In this document: piece after piece, positions 1-8,336 of the stretch
Layout of the letters: every line of letters starts with the position of its first letter
How positions within the stretch are numbered: position 1 is the first letter of the stretch
Assembly (NCBI RefSeq): GCF_004359985.1
Contig: NZ_SMRO01000004.1
Span: 62,001-126,000 of the forward strand
Source of the DNA: Paraburkholderia flava
Lineage (GTDB): Bacteria; Pseudomonadota; Gammaproteobacteria; Burkholderiales; Burkholderiaceae
DNA: 64,000 nt
Direction: 5' to 3'
The notes under the pieces: generated by a model
What the model was told of the DNA's origin: nothing
The model's database searches: none
Seen by the model: only the letters and a program-made list of their open reading frames with translations
Position numbers and translations under genes: made by a program

Positions 1-1
1 G

Positions 2-1612
2 TTCGGCATCGTCCAGCACATGCTCGATACCGGCGACCTCGTCGTGCCGACCAATGCGGGGCAACCGTTCGTCGAGAAACCGCCGCTGTACGACTGGGTC
101 GCGGCCGGCTTCGCGTGGCTGCTCGATCGCTATCTGCCACTGCATGACGCCGCGCGTCTCGCGAGCGCGCTGTTCGCCGCATTGACGCTCGCGTGCACCG
201 CGCGGCTCGCGCGCGCCGCGACCCGTGCGACGCACTGGCTCGATGCGCGGATCGTCGGCACGGTCGCGCTGTTCGCGGGCACGCTCGTCGTCGTCAAGCA
301 TTCGCACGATCTGATGACCGACGTCGGGTTGATGGCCGGCGCCGCGCTCGGGTTCTGCGGATTGTTCGAACTGGTCGTTGCGTCGTTACGCGAACCCGCT
401 GAGGAGGCACCGCGCGGTGCCGCGACAATGTTCGGCGCAGGCGTCGGCATCGCGCTGATGACGAAGGGCCTGTTCGTGCCGCTCGTGTTCGGCGCGACGC
501 TCGGCGCGGTCCTGCTGCTGTACCCGGCTTGCCGCAACCGCCGCTTTGCGCGTTCGCTTGGCATCGCGGCGCTCGTCTTCGCGCCGTTCGCGCTGATCTG
601 GCCGATCGCGTTCTATCTGCAATCGCCGGCGCTCTTCAAGGTCTGGTTGTGGGACAACAACATCGGCCGCTTCGTCGGCTTTTCCGTGCCGCAACTGGGT
701 TCGGAAAGCGAAAGCCCGTGGTTCGTGCTGCGCACTGCGTTGACCGTCGGCTTTCCGGCGATTCCGTTCGCGCTTGTCGCGTTGATCGGCGGTGGATGGC
801 GACGCATCCGCGCGCCGCAGATCGCGTTGCCGTTGCTGTTCGGCGGCATCGGTCTCACGGTGTTGCAGGTGTCCGCGACCGTGCGCGAGTTGTACATCCT
901 GCCCTTCATCGCACCGTTCGCGCTGCTCGGCGCGCAGGGCATCGTGCGTGTGCCGCAGCGCGTCCATGTGACGTGGGACATCGTGAGTCGCGTGCTGTTC
1001 GGCGGCTTCGCGCTGCTCGTGTGGATCGTGTGGTCGACGATGACCGAGCCCGCCGATACGCACGCGTCGCTGCACTGGCTCGGCCGCTGGCTGCCGCTCG
1101 ACTGGGTGCTGCCGATCCGTCCCGTGCTGATCGTCGCCGCGCTCGAACTGACGCTCGGCTGGCTGTGGCTGCTGCCGTTCCTGAAATACACGGGCAAGTG
1201 GCGCGGCGTGTTCAGCTGGTGCGCGGGCGCGATCGTCGCGTGGGGACTGGTGAGCACGCTGCTGCTGCCGTGGCTCGACGTCGCGAAGAGTTATCGATCG
1301 GTGTTCGAGGACCTGAGCACGAAGCTCGCCGCCGAATGGAATATCGGCGATTGCATGGCAAGCAGCGGGCTCGGTGAATCGGAAGCACCGATGCTCGCGT
1401 ACTTCACCGGCATCGAACACGTGCCCGCCGCCAATCTCGCCGATGCGGTCGCGACTGGATGCACATGGCTGATCGTCGAGAGCCACGGACCGCAGCGCGT
1501 GCAGCCGGACGATCAGTGGCAGCCGTTCTGGTCCGGCGCACGTCCGGGAGACACCGATGAACGGTTGCGCGTCTTCGTCCGCACGCCGGACGATGCGGCC
1601 GCTACGCCGTAG
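2..1612 (+). CDS. ArnT-like glycosyltransferase (GT39/GT83 family), 5' partial
   Basis: Integral inner-membrane glycosyltransferase that would move a sugar or aminosugar from a polyprenyl-phosphate carrier to an acceptor such as lipid A. The frame is open to the left edge of the window, so the true start and the first periplasmic Asp motif lie outside. The first visible residues read FGIVQHMLDTGD, followed by the family motif NAGQPFVEKPPLYDW (compare ArnT/PMT YxxxPFxEKPPLxYW) and then about ten hydrophobic segments. The C-terminal 100 residues form a soluble periplasmic tail. The next gene is on the opposite strand with one base between the stops, so the two converge. The substrate cannot be told from sequence. 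Confidence 0.85.
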   Translation, partial: FGIVQHMLDTGDLVVPTNAGQPFVEKPPLYDWVAAGFAWLLDRYLPLHDAARLASALFAALTLACTARLARAATRATHWLDARIVGTVALFAGTLVVVKHSHDLMTDVGLMAGAALGFCGLFELVVASLREPAEEAPRGAATMFGAGVGIALMTKGLFVPLVFGATLGAVLLLYPACRNRRFARSLGIAALVFAPFALIWPIAFYLQSPALFKVWLWDNNIGRFVGFSVPQLGSESESPWFVLRTALTVGFPAIPFALVALIGGGWRRIRAPQIALPLLFGGIGLTVLQVSATVRELYILPFIAPFALLGAQGIVRVPQRVHVTWDIVSRVLFGGFALLVWIVWSTMTEPADTHASLHWLGRWLPLDWVLPIRPVLIVAALELTLGWLWLLPFLKYTGKWRGVFSWCAGAIVAWGLVSTLLLPWLDVAKSYRSVFEDLSTKLAAEWNIGDCMASSGLGESEAPMLAYFTGIEHVPAANLADAVATGCTWLIVESHGPQRVQPDDQWQPFWSGARPGDTDERLRVFVRTPDDAAATP

Positions 1613-1613
1613 C

Positions 1614-2231
1614 TCAGAACGATGAGCCCGGCTCGCGCAGGAACGCGAGCTCCGCTTCAGTCGAAGCACGCCCGAGCAACGCATTCCGATGCGGAAAGCG
1701 CCCGAAGCGCTCGACGATTTCCGCATGCCGCTGCGCGTAGCGATAGTAGCCGGCGCGCACGGCGGCCGGGTCTGCGTCGAGTTGCAGGAAGAGCCGTAAC
1801 GACGTGTGCTGGCTGGCAGTCGATTCGTCGTGTTCGAACGGCAGATACGCGAACGCGCGGTGATGAACAGTCGGCAGACGCACGTCGTCGCCCCGCTCGA
1901 TCATCTGCGTCGCGACCTGCAGCGCTTTTGCGTCGGCGGCGAACGCGAGCGCAGTGTCGCGATGACAGTTGCGCGAGAACTGGTCGAGCACGATGACAAG
2001 CGCAAGCGAGCCTTCGGGTGTACGCGTCCAGTCGTCGAGTTCGCCTGCGCGCGCAGCGCCGATCAACGCGCCGAAGCGCTCGCGCAGCATTGCATCGAAG
2101 GCCGCGTCGCGCGAGAACCACTGCTTGCGCCGCTCGCCGTAACCTTCGGAGCCGGGTGCGCCGAACCAGCATTCGAGTACATCGACCGCACGCGGATCGA
2201 GCGACACGTTCGCGTCCATGTCAGCGCTCAT
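1614..2231 (-). CDS. DUF924 family protein
   Basis: 205-residue soluble protein of the DUF924 family, function not established. Family hallmarks visible are LDQFSRN at about residue 80, the LPFEHDES stretch in the middle, and the FGRFPHRN motif near the C-terminus, which recall TPR-like helical hairpins. The frame is open much further upstream, but that part is arginine-rich shadow sequence of alaX. I chose the ATG at 2231 because it overlaps the alaX stop as ATGA, which indicates translational coupling. A second Met four codons later (2219) is possible. Length matches the family (about 180-205 aa). Confidence 0.85.
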   Translation of the reverse strand: MSADMDANVSLDPRAVDVLECWFGAPGSEGYGERRKQWFSRDAAFDAMLRERFGALIGAARAGELDDWTRTPEGSLALVIVLDQFSRNCHRDTALAFAADAKALQVATQMIERGDDVRLPTVHHRAFAYLPFEHDESTASQHTSLRLFLQLDADPAAVRAGYYRYAQRHAEIVERFGRFPHRNALLGRASTEAELAFLREPGSSF

Positions 2232-2959
2232 GCGAGTTCCAGCACGAGACGACGCGTGCGCGCACTCTTCTTTTCCAGCTTCGCGACGCGCAGCGCACCG
2301 ATCTCGCGCGTGTTGCGCACATGCGTGCCGCCGCACGGCTGCAGATCGACGCCTTCGATACGCAGCAGCCGCACGCGACCGAGACCCATCGGCGGCTTCA
2401 CGCTCATCGTGCGGACGAGTTCGGGGCGTTGCTGCATTTCGTCGTCGGTGATCCATTCGGTCGCGACGTCGTGCGCACCGCCGACCAGCTCGGCCAGACG
2501 CGCTTCAACCATCTCGCGTTCGATCGGCTCGACGGTCGCGAAGTCGAGCCGTGCGTAGTCGATCGTGATGCTGCATCCGTCGACCGAATACGGCAGCACC
2601 GCGCACATCAGATGGCTCGCCGTGTGCAGCCGCATGTGCCGGTAGCGACGCGCCCAATCGATTTCCGCGCGCACCGATTCGCCAGCCGCGATGCGTGCGA
2701 GCAGCGCTTCCTGGCCGGGTGCGGGAACATGAATGGCATCGTCGGGTGTCGCGCCTTCGAACTTCGCCTTGCGGGTATCGGCGATCTCGATGCGAGTGCC
2801 GTCGGCGAGAATCAGCGCGCCGGCGTCGCCGGCCTGGCCGCCGCCGAGCGGATAGAACACCGTCTGGTCGAGATGGATGCCGTGCTCGTCAATCGCGGTG
2901 ATCGCGGCTTCGCAATGCGTGAGGTAGGCGTCCTCGCGAAAGAGTGCGCGGGTGGTCAT
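2228..2959 (-). CDS. alaX: Alanyl-tRNA editing protein AlaX
   Basis: Freestanding editing domain related to the AlaRS C-terminal second additional domain; it hydrolyses Ser (or Gly) wrongly attached to tRNA-Ala in the cytoplasm. 243 residues, the size of AlaX-M. An N-terminal beta-barrel part carries the FYPLGGGQAGD motif (residues about 36-46). The zinc/active-site motifs HTASH (about 112-116) and CGGTH (about 208-212) are intact. GGAG lies 7 nt before the ATG. Its stop overlaps the start of the DUF924 gene, so the two form a coupled pair. Confidence 0.93.
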   Translation of the reverse strand: MTTRALFREDAYLTHCEAAITAIDEHGIHLDQTVFYPLGGGQAGDAGALILADGTRIEIADTRKAKFEGATPDDAIHVPAPGQEALLARIAAGESVRAEIDWARRYRHMRLHTASHLMCAVLPYSVDGCSITIDYARLDFATVEPIEREMVEARLAELVGGAHDVATEWITDDEMQQRPELVRTMSVKPPMGLGRVRLLRIEGVDLQPCGGTHVRNTREIGALRVAKLEKKSARTRRLVLELA

Positions 2960-3114
2960 AGGGGGTCTCCGTGGGGCTTGGTCGAATTCTGCAAGCGGTC
3001 ATTATGCCGGGAGGGTGAAACGGACGGGCGTGAGGATCGCGTGCTGTGTGTGCGGACTGTACCGGGTGCAGGACCGGGCCAGTTTGAGGTTCGGGTCGGT
3101 CGATGAATACCCGT

Positions 3115-3318
3115 CTATCTCGACGGATCGAATCCAGGAAACTCGGCTTTCGCCTCTTCCGGAGAAAGGTAATAAACGCTTCGCCCCAGTGCGTAGATTT
3201 TAAGCAACTGCCCACAGGATCGGCACCGGTACAGTTCCGACTGCGTCGTTACGTTGATGGCCACTTCGTCGTAACTGGAACTGAGCCCAGGAAATTTCTG
3301 GCATTTCTGGCACGTCAA
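3115..3318 (-). CDS. Small zinc-ribbon protein, TTG start
   Basis: 67-residue protein with two CxxC pairs (CQKC at residues 3-6, CRSC at 32-35) arranged like a zinc ribbon, followed by an aromatic and acidic tail. No named family was recognised. An in-frame reading continues upstream through the globin gene, but the strong Shine-Dalgarno GGGAGG five bases before TTG at 3318 decides the start, and the first Cys pair then sits right at the N-terminus. It begins 17 bp after the globin stop, so both are probably on one mRNA. Role unknown; metal binding is inferred from the cysteine spacing. Confidence 0.7.
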   Translation of the reverse strand: MTCQKCQKFPGLSSSYDEVAINVTTQSELYRCRSCGQLLKIYALGRSVYYLSPEEAKAEFPGFDPSR

Positions 3319-3335
3319 TGAAACCTCCCGGCCGC

Positions 3336-3746
3336 TCAACCCGGCCGGTTCCGCATCCAGTCCGCCGTATCGAAAAACGAATGCAGCAACCGCTCCCGCA
3401 GCGTGTCGGACAGACCCACCTCCTCCATCGCCCACGCCATGCACTGCAGCCACTGATCCCGTTCATTCGACGAAATCGGAAACGGCAAATGCCGCGCGCG
3501 CAGACGCGGATGCCCGAAGCGACTAACGTAGTGATCCGGGCCGCCGAGCCAGCCGCACAGGAACCAGAAGAACTTGTCGCGCGAGCCTTCGAGCGTCGGC
3601 GGATGCAGCGCCCTCAGCCCGGCGAAATCGGGTTCGAGATCCATCAGGTCGTAAAAACGATCGACGAGTTCGCGCACGCGCGCTTCGCCGCCTACGAGTT
3701 CGAATGCCGTCGTTTGCTCGGGCGCGGTGTCGGTGGGTTCGGTCAT
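3336..3746 (-). CDS. Group 2 truncated haemoglobin (trHbO type)
   Basis: 136-residue 2-on-2 globin, expected to bind haem and react with O2, NO or peroxide in the cytoplasm. It starts with the helix carrying FELVGGEARVRELVDRFYD, has the hallmark FFWFLCGWLGGP in helix E, and RFGHPRLRARHLPFPIS around the proximal His (F8), followed by a helix-G Trp (CMAWAMEEVG) typical of group 2. Start ATG at 3746 gives a normal family length. It is followed closely by the small zinc-ribbon gene, suggesting a two-gene unit. Confidence 0.92.
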   Translation of the reverse strand: MTEPTDTAPEQTTAFELVGGEARVRELVDRFYDLMDLEPDFAGLRALHPPTLEGSRDKFFWFLCGWLGGPDHYVSRFGHPRLRARHLPFPISSNERDQWLQCMAWAMEEVGLSDTLRERLLHSFFDTADWMRNRPG

Positions 3747-3813
3747 ACGGTCAGTCGGTTATTCAGTTACGTGAGTGAATCGGAATCAGCGCGTATCAAG
3801 CATCAATCAAACG

Positions 3814-6357
3814 TCAGGCATCGCGCAACGACTGCAACGCCGGCCGCGCAAGCACATGACGCAAACTCAGCCAGCCGCCGAGCGTCGCGCACGCGACACC
3901 CGCCGCAATGCCGGCAGGCAGCAGCCATGGGTTGAAGCTCAGGTGGAATTCGAACACGCGCGTCGCAAGCACCCAGCCGATGATCTGCGCGCCGATCGCG
4001 GCCATCAGCCCCGACAGCGCACCGACCGCGATGAACTCCGCGACCTGCACCGCGCGCACCTGCCGGTGCGACGCGCCGAGCGCGCGCAGCAGCGCGGACT
4101 CGCGCATGCGTTCGTCGCGCGTGCCCGCGAGCGCTGCGTACAGCACGAGGATGCCCGCCGCGAGCGTGAACGCGAACAGGAACTGCACCGCGCCGATCAC
4201 CTGCTCGAGCACGCGCTGCACCTGCGCGAGGATCGGCGCCATGTCGATCGCGGTGACGTTCGGCCAGGTCGCGACGAGGCGATCGACCTTCGACTGCTCT
4301 TTCGACGTCAGATGAAAACTCGTGATAAACGTCGCCGGAAAATCCTTTAGCGCAGCCGGTGGCATCAGCACGAAGAAGTTGACCTTGAACGATCCCCAGT
4401 CGAGCTTGCGGACGCTCGTCACCGGCGCGTCGACGGTCAGCCCGGTCACGTCGAAGCGCAGCACGTCGCCGGTCTTCACGCCGATCAGCTTCGCGAGGCC
4501 CTGCTCGATCGAGATCTGCGGCTTGTCGGTCGTGCCGTACCAGTGACCGTCGGAGATCAGGTTATCGGACGGCAGCTCGGTCGTGTACGACAGGTTGAAT
4601 TCGCGATCCACCAGTCGACGCGCGTCCTCGCTCTTGTATGTATCGGGATTGATCGGCTTGCCGTTGATCGCGATCAACCGGCCGCGCACCATCGGCGACA
4701 GCTCCGCGTCGGGCCAGCCATGCGTCGTCAGATATTGCGTGATCGCCGCGCGCTGGTCGGGCTGGATGTCGATGATGAATTCGTTCGGCGCATCGGGCGG
4801 TGTGGAATGGCGCCAGCCGGCGATCAGATCGTTGCGCGTCATCGCGATCAGCAGCAGACACATCAGGCCGATGCCGAGCGCGGTGATCTGCAGCGCGCTC
4901 GCGCCGCTGCGCCGTTCGAGCGACGCCAGCGCATAACGCCAGCCGATACCGACGTTCAACCGCTCGCTGCGCGCAAAACGCGCGGCGCCCCACAACGCGA
5001 CACGCGCGACGATCATGAACACGAGCAGGCCGCCCGCAAAACCGCCCGCGACGATCCCGCCGAGTTTCCACTCGCCCGCCGCGACGATCAGCAGCCCGGC
5101 GAACAGCACGACGCCGAGCGCATACGCGGCCCAAGCGGTACGTCCCGCGTCGCCCCATTCGCGTCGCAGCACCCGCACCGGCGGCACGCGCGTCAACGGC
5201 AGCAGCGGCGGCAGTGCAAAACCGAGCAGCAGCACGAGCCCCGCAGCGATGCCTTCGAGCGCGGGCAGCACGCCCGGCTGCGGCAACACGACGTCGATCA
5301 GACTGCCGAGCCACCACAGCAGCGCGAGATGCCCCGCGTAACCAAGCGCAACGCCGAGTGCACCGCCCGCCAAACCGAGCCCGACGAATTCGAGCGTGAA
5401 CAGCGTGCGCAGCGTCCGCTGGCTCACGCCGAGGCAACGCATCGCCGCGCAGCCGTCGAGATGCCGACGCATGTAGCGATGCGCGGCCATCGCGATCGCG
5501 ACTGCCGCGAGCAGCGCGGTCAGCAGTGACACCAACGTCAAAAAATGACTCGCGCGTTCAAGCGTCTGCCGAACTTGCGGCTGACCGTCCTGCAGCGATT
5601 CGAGGCCGACGCCGCGCATCTTGCCGCCGTCGACGCGTTGATGCGCCCACTGCGCAAACGTCTTGACGGCCGGATCGGTGCCAGCAACCAGCAGACGATA
5701 CGTGACGCGACTGCCGTACGCGATGAGACCGGTCGACGGCAGATCGTCGGCGCGCAGCATCAAGCGTGGCGAGAAATTGACGAACGCAAAACCGCGATCG
5801 AGTTCGCGCGTGATCACCGCGCCGATCGTGAACGTGCGACTGCCGACCCGCACCGCGTCGCCGACCCGCAGCTTCAGCGCATCGAGCAGCGCCGGATCCG
5901 CCCACACGACACCCGACGGCGGAATGCCGCGCTCTTCGTGATCGGGGGCGTTCTCAGCTGGCGCGATCCGCAGCTCGCCGCGCAACGGATAGCCTGACGA
6001 TACCGCCTTGATCGCGGCGAGCCGCGACGCGGGCTGCGTGCCCGCCGTCGCTGACGTACCAACCATGCTGGGGAAAATCGCCGTCGTCGCCGTCTGGAGA
6101 CCGAGCGACTTCGCCTGTGCGAAGAACTGCGGATCGACCGGATGATCGGCGCGCACGATGAAGTCGGCGGCGAGCATCCGGCGCGCGTCGCGCTCGAGTC
6201 CTTTCTGCAAACGATCGGCGAGAAAGCCGACGCTCGCGAGCGCGGCCACTGCGAGCACGAGCGCGAGGAGCAGCATCGTGAGTTCGCCGGCGCGCCAGTC
6301 GCGCGCGGTCATCCGGAGTGCCTGACGCAACAGATCCGACAAACCAAGCCGGTGCAC
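3814..6357 (-). CDS. FtsX/YbbP-type ABC transporter permease
   Basis: Large inner-membrane protein (about 847 aa) with the architecture of E. coli YbbP: an N-terminal transmembrane helix after the conserved RDWRAGEL motif, a MacB-like periplasmic domain, a first FtsX permease domain with three helices, a central pair of helices, a second periplasmic domain and a C-terminal FtsX domain. Such permeases usually work with a YbbA-type ATPase in lipoprotein or envelope traffic; no ATPase gene is next to it. The frame runs far upstream inside the DUF4126 gene. GTG at 6357 keeps the conserved LLRQALRMTARDWRAGEL N-terminus; TTG 6408 (overlapping the upstream stop), TTG 6342 and ATG 6312 are alternatives. 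Confidence 0.85.
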   Translation of the reverse strand: MHRLGLSDLLRQALRMTARDWRAGELTMLLLALVLAVAALASVGFLADRLQKGLERDARRMLAADFIVRADHPVDPQFFAQAKSLGLQTATTAIFPSMVGTSATAGTQPASRLAAIKAVSSGYPLRGELRIAPAENAPDHEERGIPPSGVVWADPALLDALKLRVGDAVRVGSRTFTIGAVITRELDRGFAFVNFSPRLMLRADDLPSTGLIAYGSRVTYRLLVAGTDPAVKTFAQWAHQRVDGGKMRGVGLESLQDGQPQVRQTLERASHFLTLVSLLTALLAAVAIAMAAHRYMRRHLDGCAAMRCLGVSQRTLRTLFTLEFVGLGLAGGALGVALGYAGHLALLWWLGSLIDVVLPQPGVLPALEGIAAGLVLLLGFALPPLLPLTRVPPVRVLRREWGDAGRTAWAAYALGVVLFAGLLIVAAGEWKLGGIVAGGFAGGLLVFMIVARVALWGAARFARSERLNVGIGWRYALASLERRSGASALQITALGIGLMCLLLIAMTRNDLIAGWRHSTPPDAPNEFIIDIQPDQRAAITQYLTTHGWPDAELSPMVRGRLIAINGKPINPDTYKSEDARRLVDREFNLSYTTELPSDNLISDGHWYGTTDKPQISIEQGLAKLIGVKTGDVLRFDVTGLTVDAPVTSVRKLDWGSFKVNFFVLMPPAALKDFPATFITSFHLTSKEQSKVDRLVATWPNVTAIDMAPILAQVQRVLEQVIGAVQFLFAFTLAAGILVLYAALAGTRDERMRESALLRALGASHRQVRAVQVAEFIAVGALSGLMAAIGAQIIGWVLATRVFEFHLSFNPWLLPAGIAAGVACATLGGWLSLRHVLARPALQSLRDA

Positions 6358-6404
6358 CGCGACGGGCGGCAGGTCAGTCCGCGGGTTAGTCCGCTGAGGA
6401 TCGT

Positions 6405-7022
6405 TCAATCGTGCCTGCCTCTGAGCGAACCGAAACGCGTCACCATATGCGTCGCCATCCCGCGAAAACCGCCCTGCACGCCGCGCCACAAACGCGGCAG
6501 CGCCCAGCCGGCGAGCATCAGGAAGCCGATCAGCAGCACGAGGAACAGCACCGGCACGAACAGCGCGAGCAGCACGCCGCCGAACACGAGGCCGTCCTCG
6601 GCGGTCGACGTGACGATATTCGACACCGGTTCCGGCGACAGGTTGATCAGCGCGCGGGTGCCCGCCTTCGCGAGATGCGCGGTGCCGGCGAGCGTGCCGC
6701 CTGCGAGCGCGGCGATCGTGAGGATCGCGGGGTCCGCGTGACCGAATGCGCCGACCGCGAGCACTGCGCCAGCGGGAATACGGATAAAGGTGTGTATCGC
6801 GTCCCACAGCGAATCGAACGCGGGAATCTTGTCGGCGAGGAATTCGGTGATCGTGAGAATCGCAGCCGCGCCGATCACCCAGGGAGAGGCGAGCACGGAC
6901 AGCGTATCGGGAAGATGGATGAAGCCGAGGCGTTCGAACACGCCGGCCAGCAGAACCGTCAGGTAGAGGCGCAGGCCGCTGCCCCAGGACAGGCCTGCCG
7001 CAAGAGAGAGAGGTTCAAGCAT
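6405..7022 (-). CDS. DUF4126 domain membrane protein
   Basis: 205-residue integral membrane protein of the DUF4126 family, function unknown. It opens with LSLAAGLSWGSGLRLYLTVLLAGV, has four to five hydrophobic helices with small-residue (Gly/Ala) packing faces, and a C-terminal basic tail. A perfect AGGAGG five bases before the ATG at 7022 supports the start. The permease gene begins within about 50 bp downstream, so the two are likely co-transcribed; a TATAAT hexamer at 7179-7184 on the same strand is a plausible promoter for the pair. Confidence 0.85.
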   Translation of the reverse strand: MLEPLSLAAGLSWGSGLRLYLTVLLAGVFERLGFIHLPDTLSVLASPWVIGAAAILTITEFLADKIPAFDSLWDAIHTFIRIPAGAVLAVGAFGHADPAILTIAALAGGTLAGTAHLAKAGTRALINLSPEPVSNIVTSTAEDGLVFGGVLLALFVPVLFLVLLIGFLMLAGWALPRLWRGVQGGFRGMATHMVTRFGSLRGRHD

Positions 7023-7178
7023 GGCCGCCTCCTGACGCGTGCCGCTGCCGGGTGCTTCGGCCGGTTTGCCGTGCGAAACGATCCACCGTACCGAAGCCGC
7101 CGATCCCGCGTAAGCCGCCGGCCAGTTCGACCAGCCGGGAACGCGGGCAAGTGCAGGTTATTTGATAGTACCCGCTTC

Positions 7179-7184
7179 ATTATA
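7179..7184 (-). promoter_or_regulatory. Candidate -10 element for the DUF4126-permease unit
   Basis: A perfect TATAAT reading on the minus strand about 155 bp before the DUF4126 start, inside an AT-rich island of otherwise GC-rich sequence. No good -35 was found at 16-18 bp, so this is a weak to moderate call. Confidence 0.35.
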
Positions 7185-7281
7185 GACAGGTTGATTCGTG
7201 GGGCGCTGCGGAAGGGGCCTTTTGCGGTCAGCAACAGGCACTGGACTCAAATTGAGACATTCCGCCCCTGGAATTCAACAA

Positions 7282-7653
7282 TTACGGCAGCAGTGCCTTG
7301 AATCGGTCGTACGCGGTAGGTGGCAGATACACCGTCGACGACTCGTCACCCCCTCGTGAAAATGACACCGCCTCTCTTTTCCACCAGAACAATTCGGGCA
7401 CAGGTGTGCTGAACGATCGTTCCACGAGGAGCGTGCCCGACCTGGCATCGTAGACTCTGCCGACATAGTCAGGATTGTTACCCCCTCGCCACTGGACAAG
7501 GCATCGCTCTGCGAGATATTGCCCGTCCGGCGACCTGCTGCGTTCGCATTCGTCCGCCTTCGACCGACCCTCGACATCCAGCGCGTAGTTGATCGCGATC
7601 CCGACTGCGGCCGTTAGCGCGAGCCAGATCACCGCCTTCTTAACTTTGCTCAT
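7282..7653 (-). CDS. Hypothetical membrane-anchored protein
   Basis: 123 residues, not recognised. An N-terminal hydrophobic stretch (AVIWLALTAAVGIAINYAL, about residues 7-25) looks like an uncleaved signal anchor, leaving about 95 residues outside the cytoplasm. That domain has two cysteines (CERSRSPDGQY... and ERCLVQW) that could form a disulphide, and a central VGRVYDARSGTLLVERSF repeat-like beta segment. AAGG precedes the ATG at 7653. Base composition and codon use are visibly less GC-rich than the neighbours, which suggests more recent acquisition. Nothing around it indicates a role. Confidence 0.6.
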   Translation of the reverse strand: MSKVKKAVIWLALTAAVGIAINYALDVEGRSKADECERSRSPDGQYLAERCLVQWRGGNNPDYVGRVYDARSGTLLVERSFSTPVPELFWWKREAVSFSRGGDESSTVYLPPTAYDRFKALLP

Positions 7654-7874
7654 AAGCGGACCTTGATCGGCGGATAGATCGGAACGAACCGATGGTTGGA
7701 GTAATCGCCTCGCCTACCCACGCCACTTCATCAGGCACCCTGAATTTTGCGGCACGTTTACTCTTGACTGGTGACATGTCCAGAAGAAACCCTACCGCAA
7801 AGGTCATCGCAAAAACATCGGAACATCGCGAAGAATTGTCACCGCACGAAGTGCGTGAGTTCGTTCGGAAAAGC

Positions 7875-8195
7875 TCAATGCCCCGAAGACAGCTTCAACC
7901 CAATCAACCCGATCACAATCAACACCGCACTAGCGACCCGAGCAACGCTCAGCACCTCACCCATCACCACGATGCCGAACACGAACGCACCGACCGCGCC
8001 GATCCCCGTCCACACCGCGTACGCGGTGCCGAGCGGCAGTTGACGCATCGCCATCGCGAGCAGGATGAAGCTGCCGAGCGCGGTCACGATCGTGAACACC
8101 GACGGCCACAGCCGGGTAAAACCTTCGGAGGTCTTGAGGCCGGCGGCCCAGGCAACTTCGAGCAGGCCGGCGATGAGAAGAAGAATCCAGGACAT
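7875..8195 (-). CDS. sugE: Guanidinium exporter SugE/Gdx (SMR family)
   Basis: 106-residue small multidrug resistance family protein with four transmembrane helices, working as an antiparallel dimer in the inner membrane. The N-terminus [21 protein letters not shown] carries the essential Glu of helix 1 in the SugE/Gdx context, and helix 3 has the signature [14 protein letters not shown]. This subfamily exports guanidinium in exchange for protons. The frame extends upstream, but ATG 8195 matches the family start and has GGAG eight bases before it. A guanidine-II riboswitch immediately upstream independently supports the guanidinium assignment. Confidence 0.93.
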   Translation of the reverse strand: MSWILLLIAGLLEVAWAAGLKTSEGFTRLWPSVFTIVTALGSFILLAMAMRQLPLGTAYAVWTGIGAVGAFVFGIVVMGEVLSVARVASAVLIVIGLIGLKLSSGH

Positions 8196-8216
8196 GAGAC
8201 GACTCCATGAATAGAT

Positions 8217-8261
8217 GGGGCCGTCCCCGTTCGAATGCAGATGCGCAGGGTCGTCCCTGCG
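8217..8261 (-). promoter_or_regulatory. Guanidine-II (mini-ykkC) riboswitch
   Basis: On the sense (minus) strand two GC hairpins both end in the ACGR tetraloop that defines this class. P1 (8244-8261) is a 7-bp stem with loop ACGA; P2 (8217-8228) is GGGG-ACGG-CCCC. The 15-nt linker between them is within the range known for the class. P2 lies about 20 nt upstream of the sugE start, close to its ribosome-binding site, so translational control by guanidine is the likely mode. Association of this RNA class with sugE/gdx is established knowledge; the assignment here is from pattern only. Confidence 0.9.
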
Positions 8262-8268
8262 AGGTTGC

Positions 8269-8274
8269 ATTGTA
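8269..8274 (-). promoter_or_regulatory. -10 element of the sugE promoter
   Basis: TACAAT on the minus strand, only 8 bp before the first riboswitch hairpin, so a transcript starting about 7 nt downstream would begin just at P1. The -35 region is poor. Confidence 0.5.
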
Positions 8275-8336
8275 GCAAACGCCTGTTTTAGCGGCCTTTG
8301 CTGCGCGGAAAACGCATTACAGCAGCACGAGCACCG

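Noticed and set aside
386..1726. 446-codon open frame opposite the first glycosyltransferase
   Set aside because: Arg/Gln-rich antisense shadow covering membrane-helix codons.
2952..3321. Plus-strand short frames across the zinc-ribbon gene
   Set aside because: Overlap a better supported minus-strand gene with an excellent Shine-Dalgarno.
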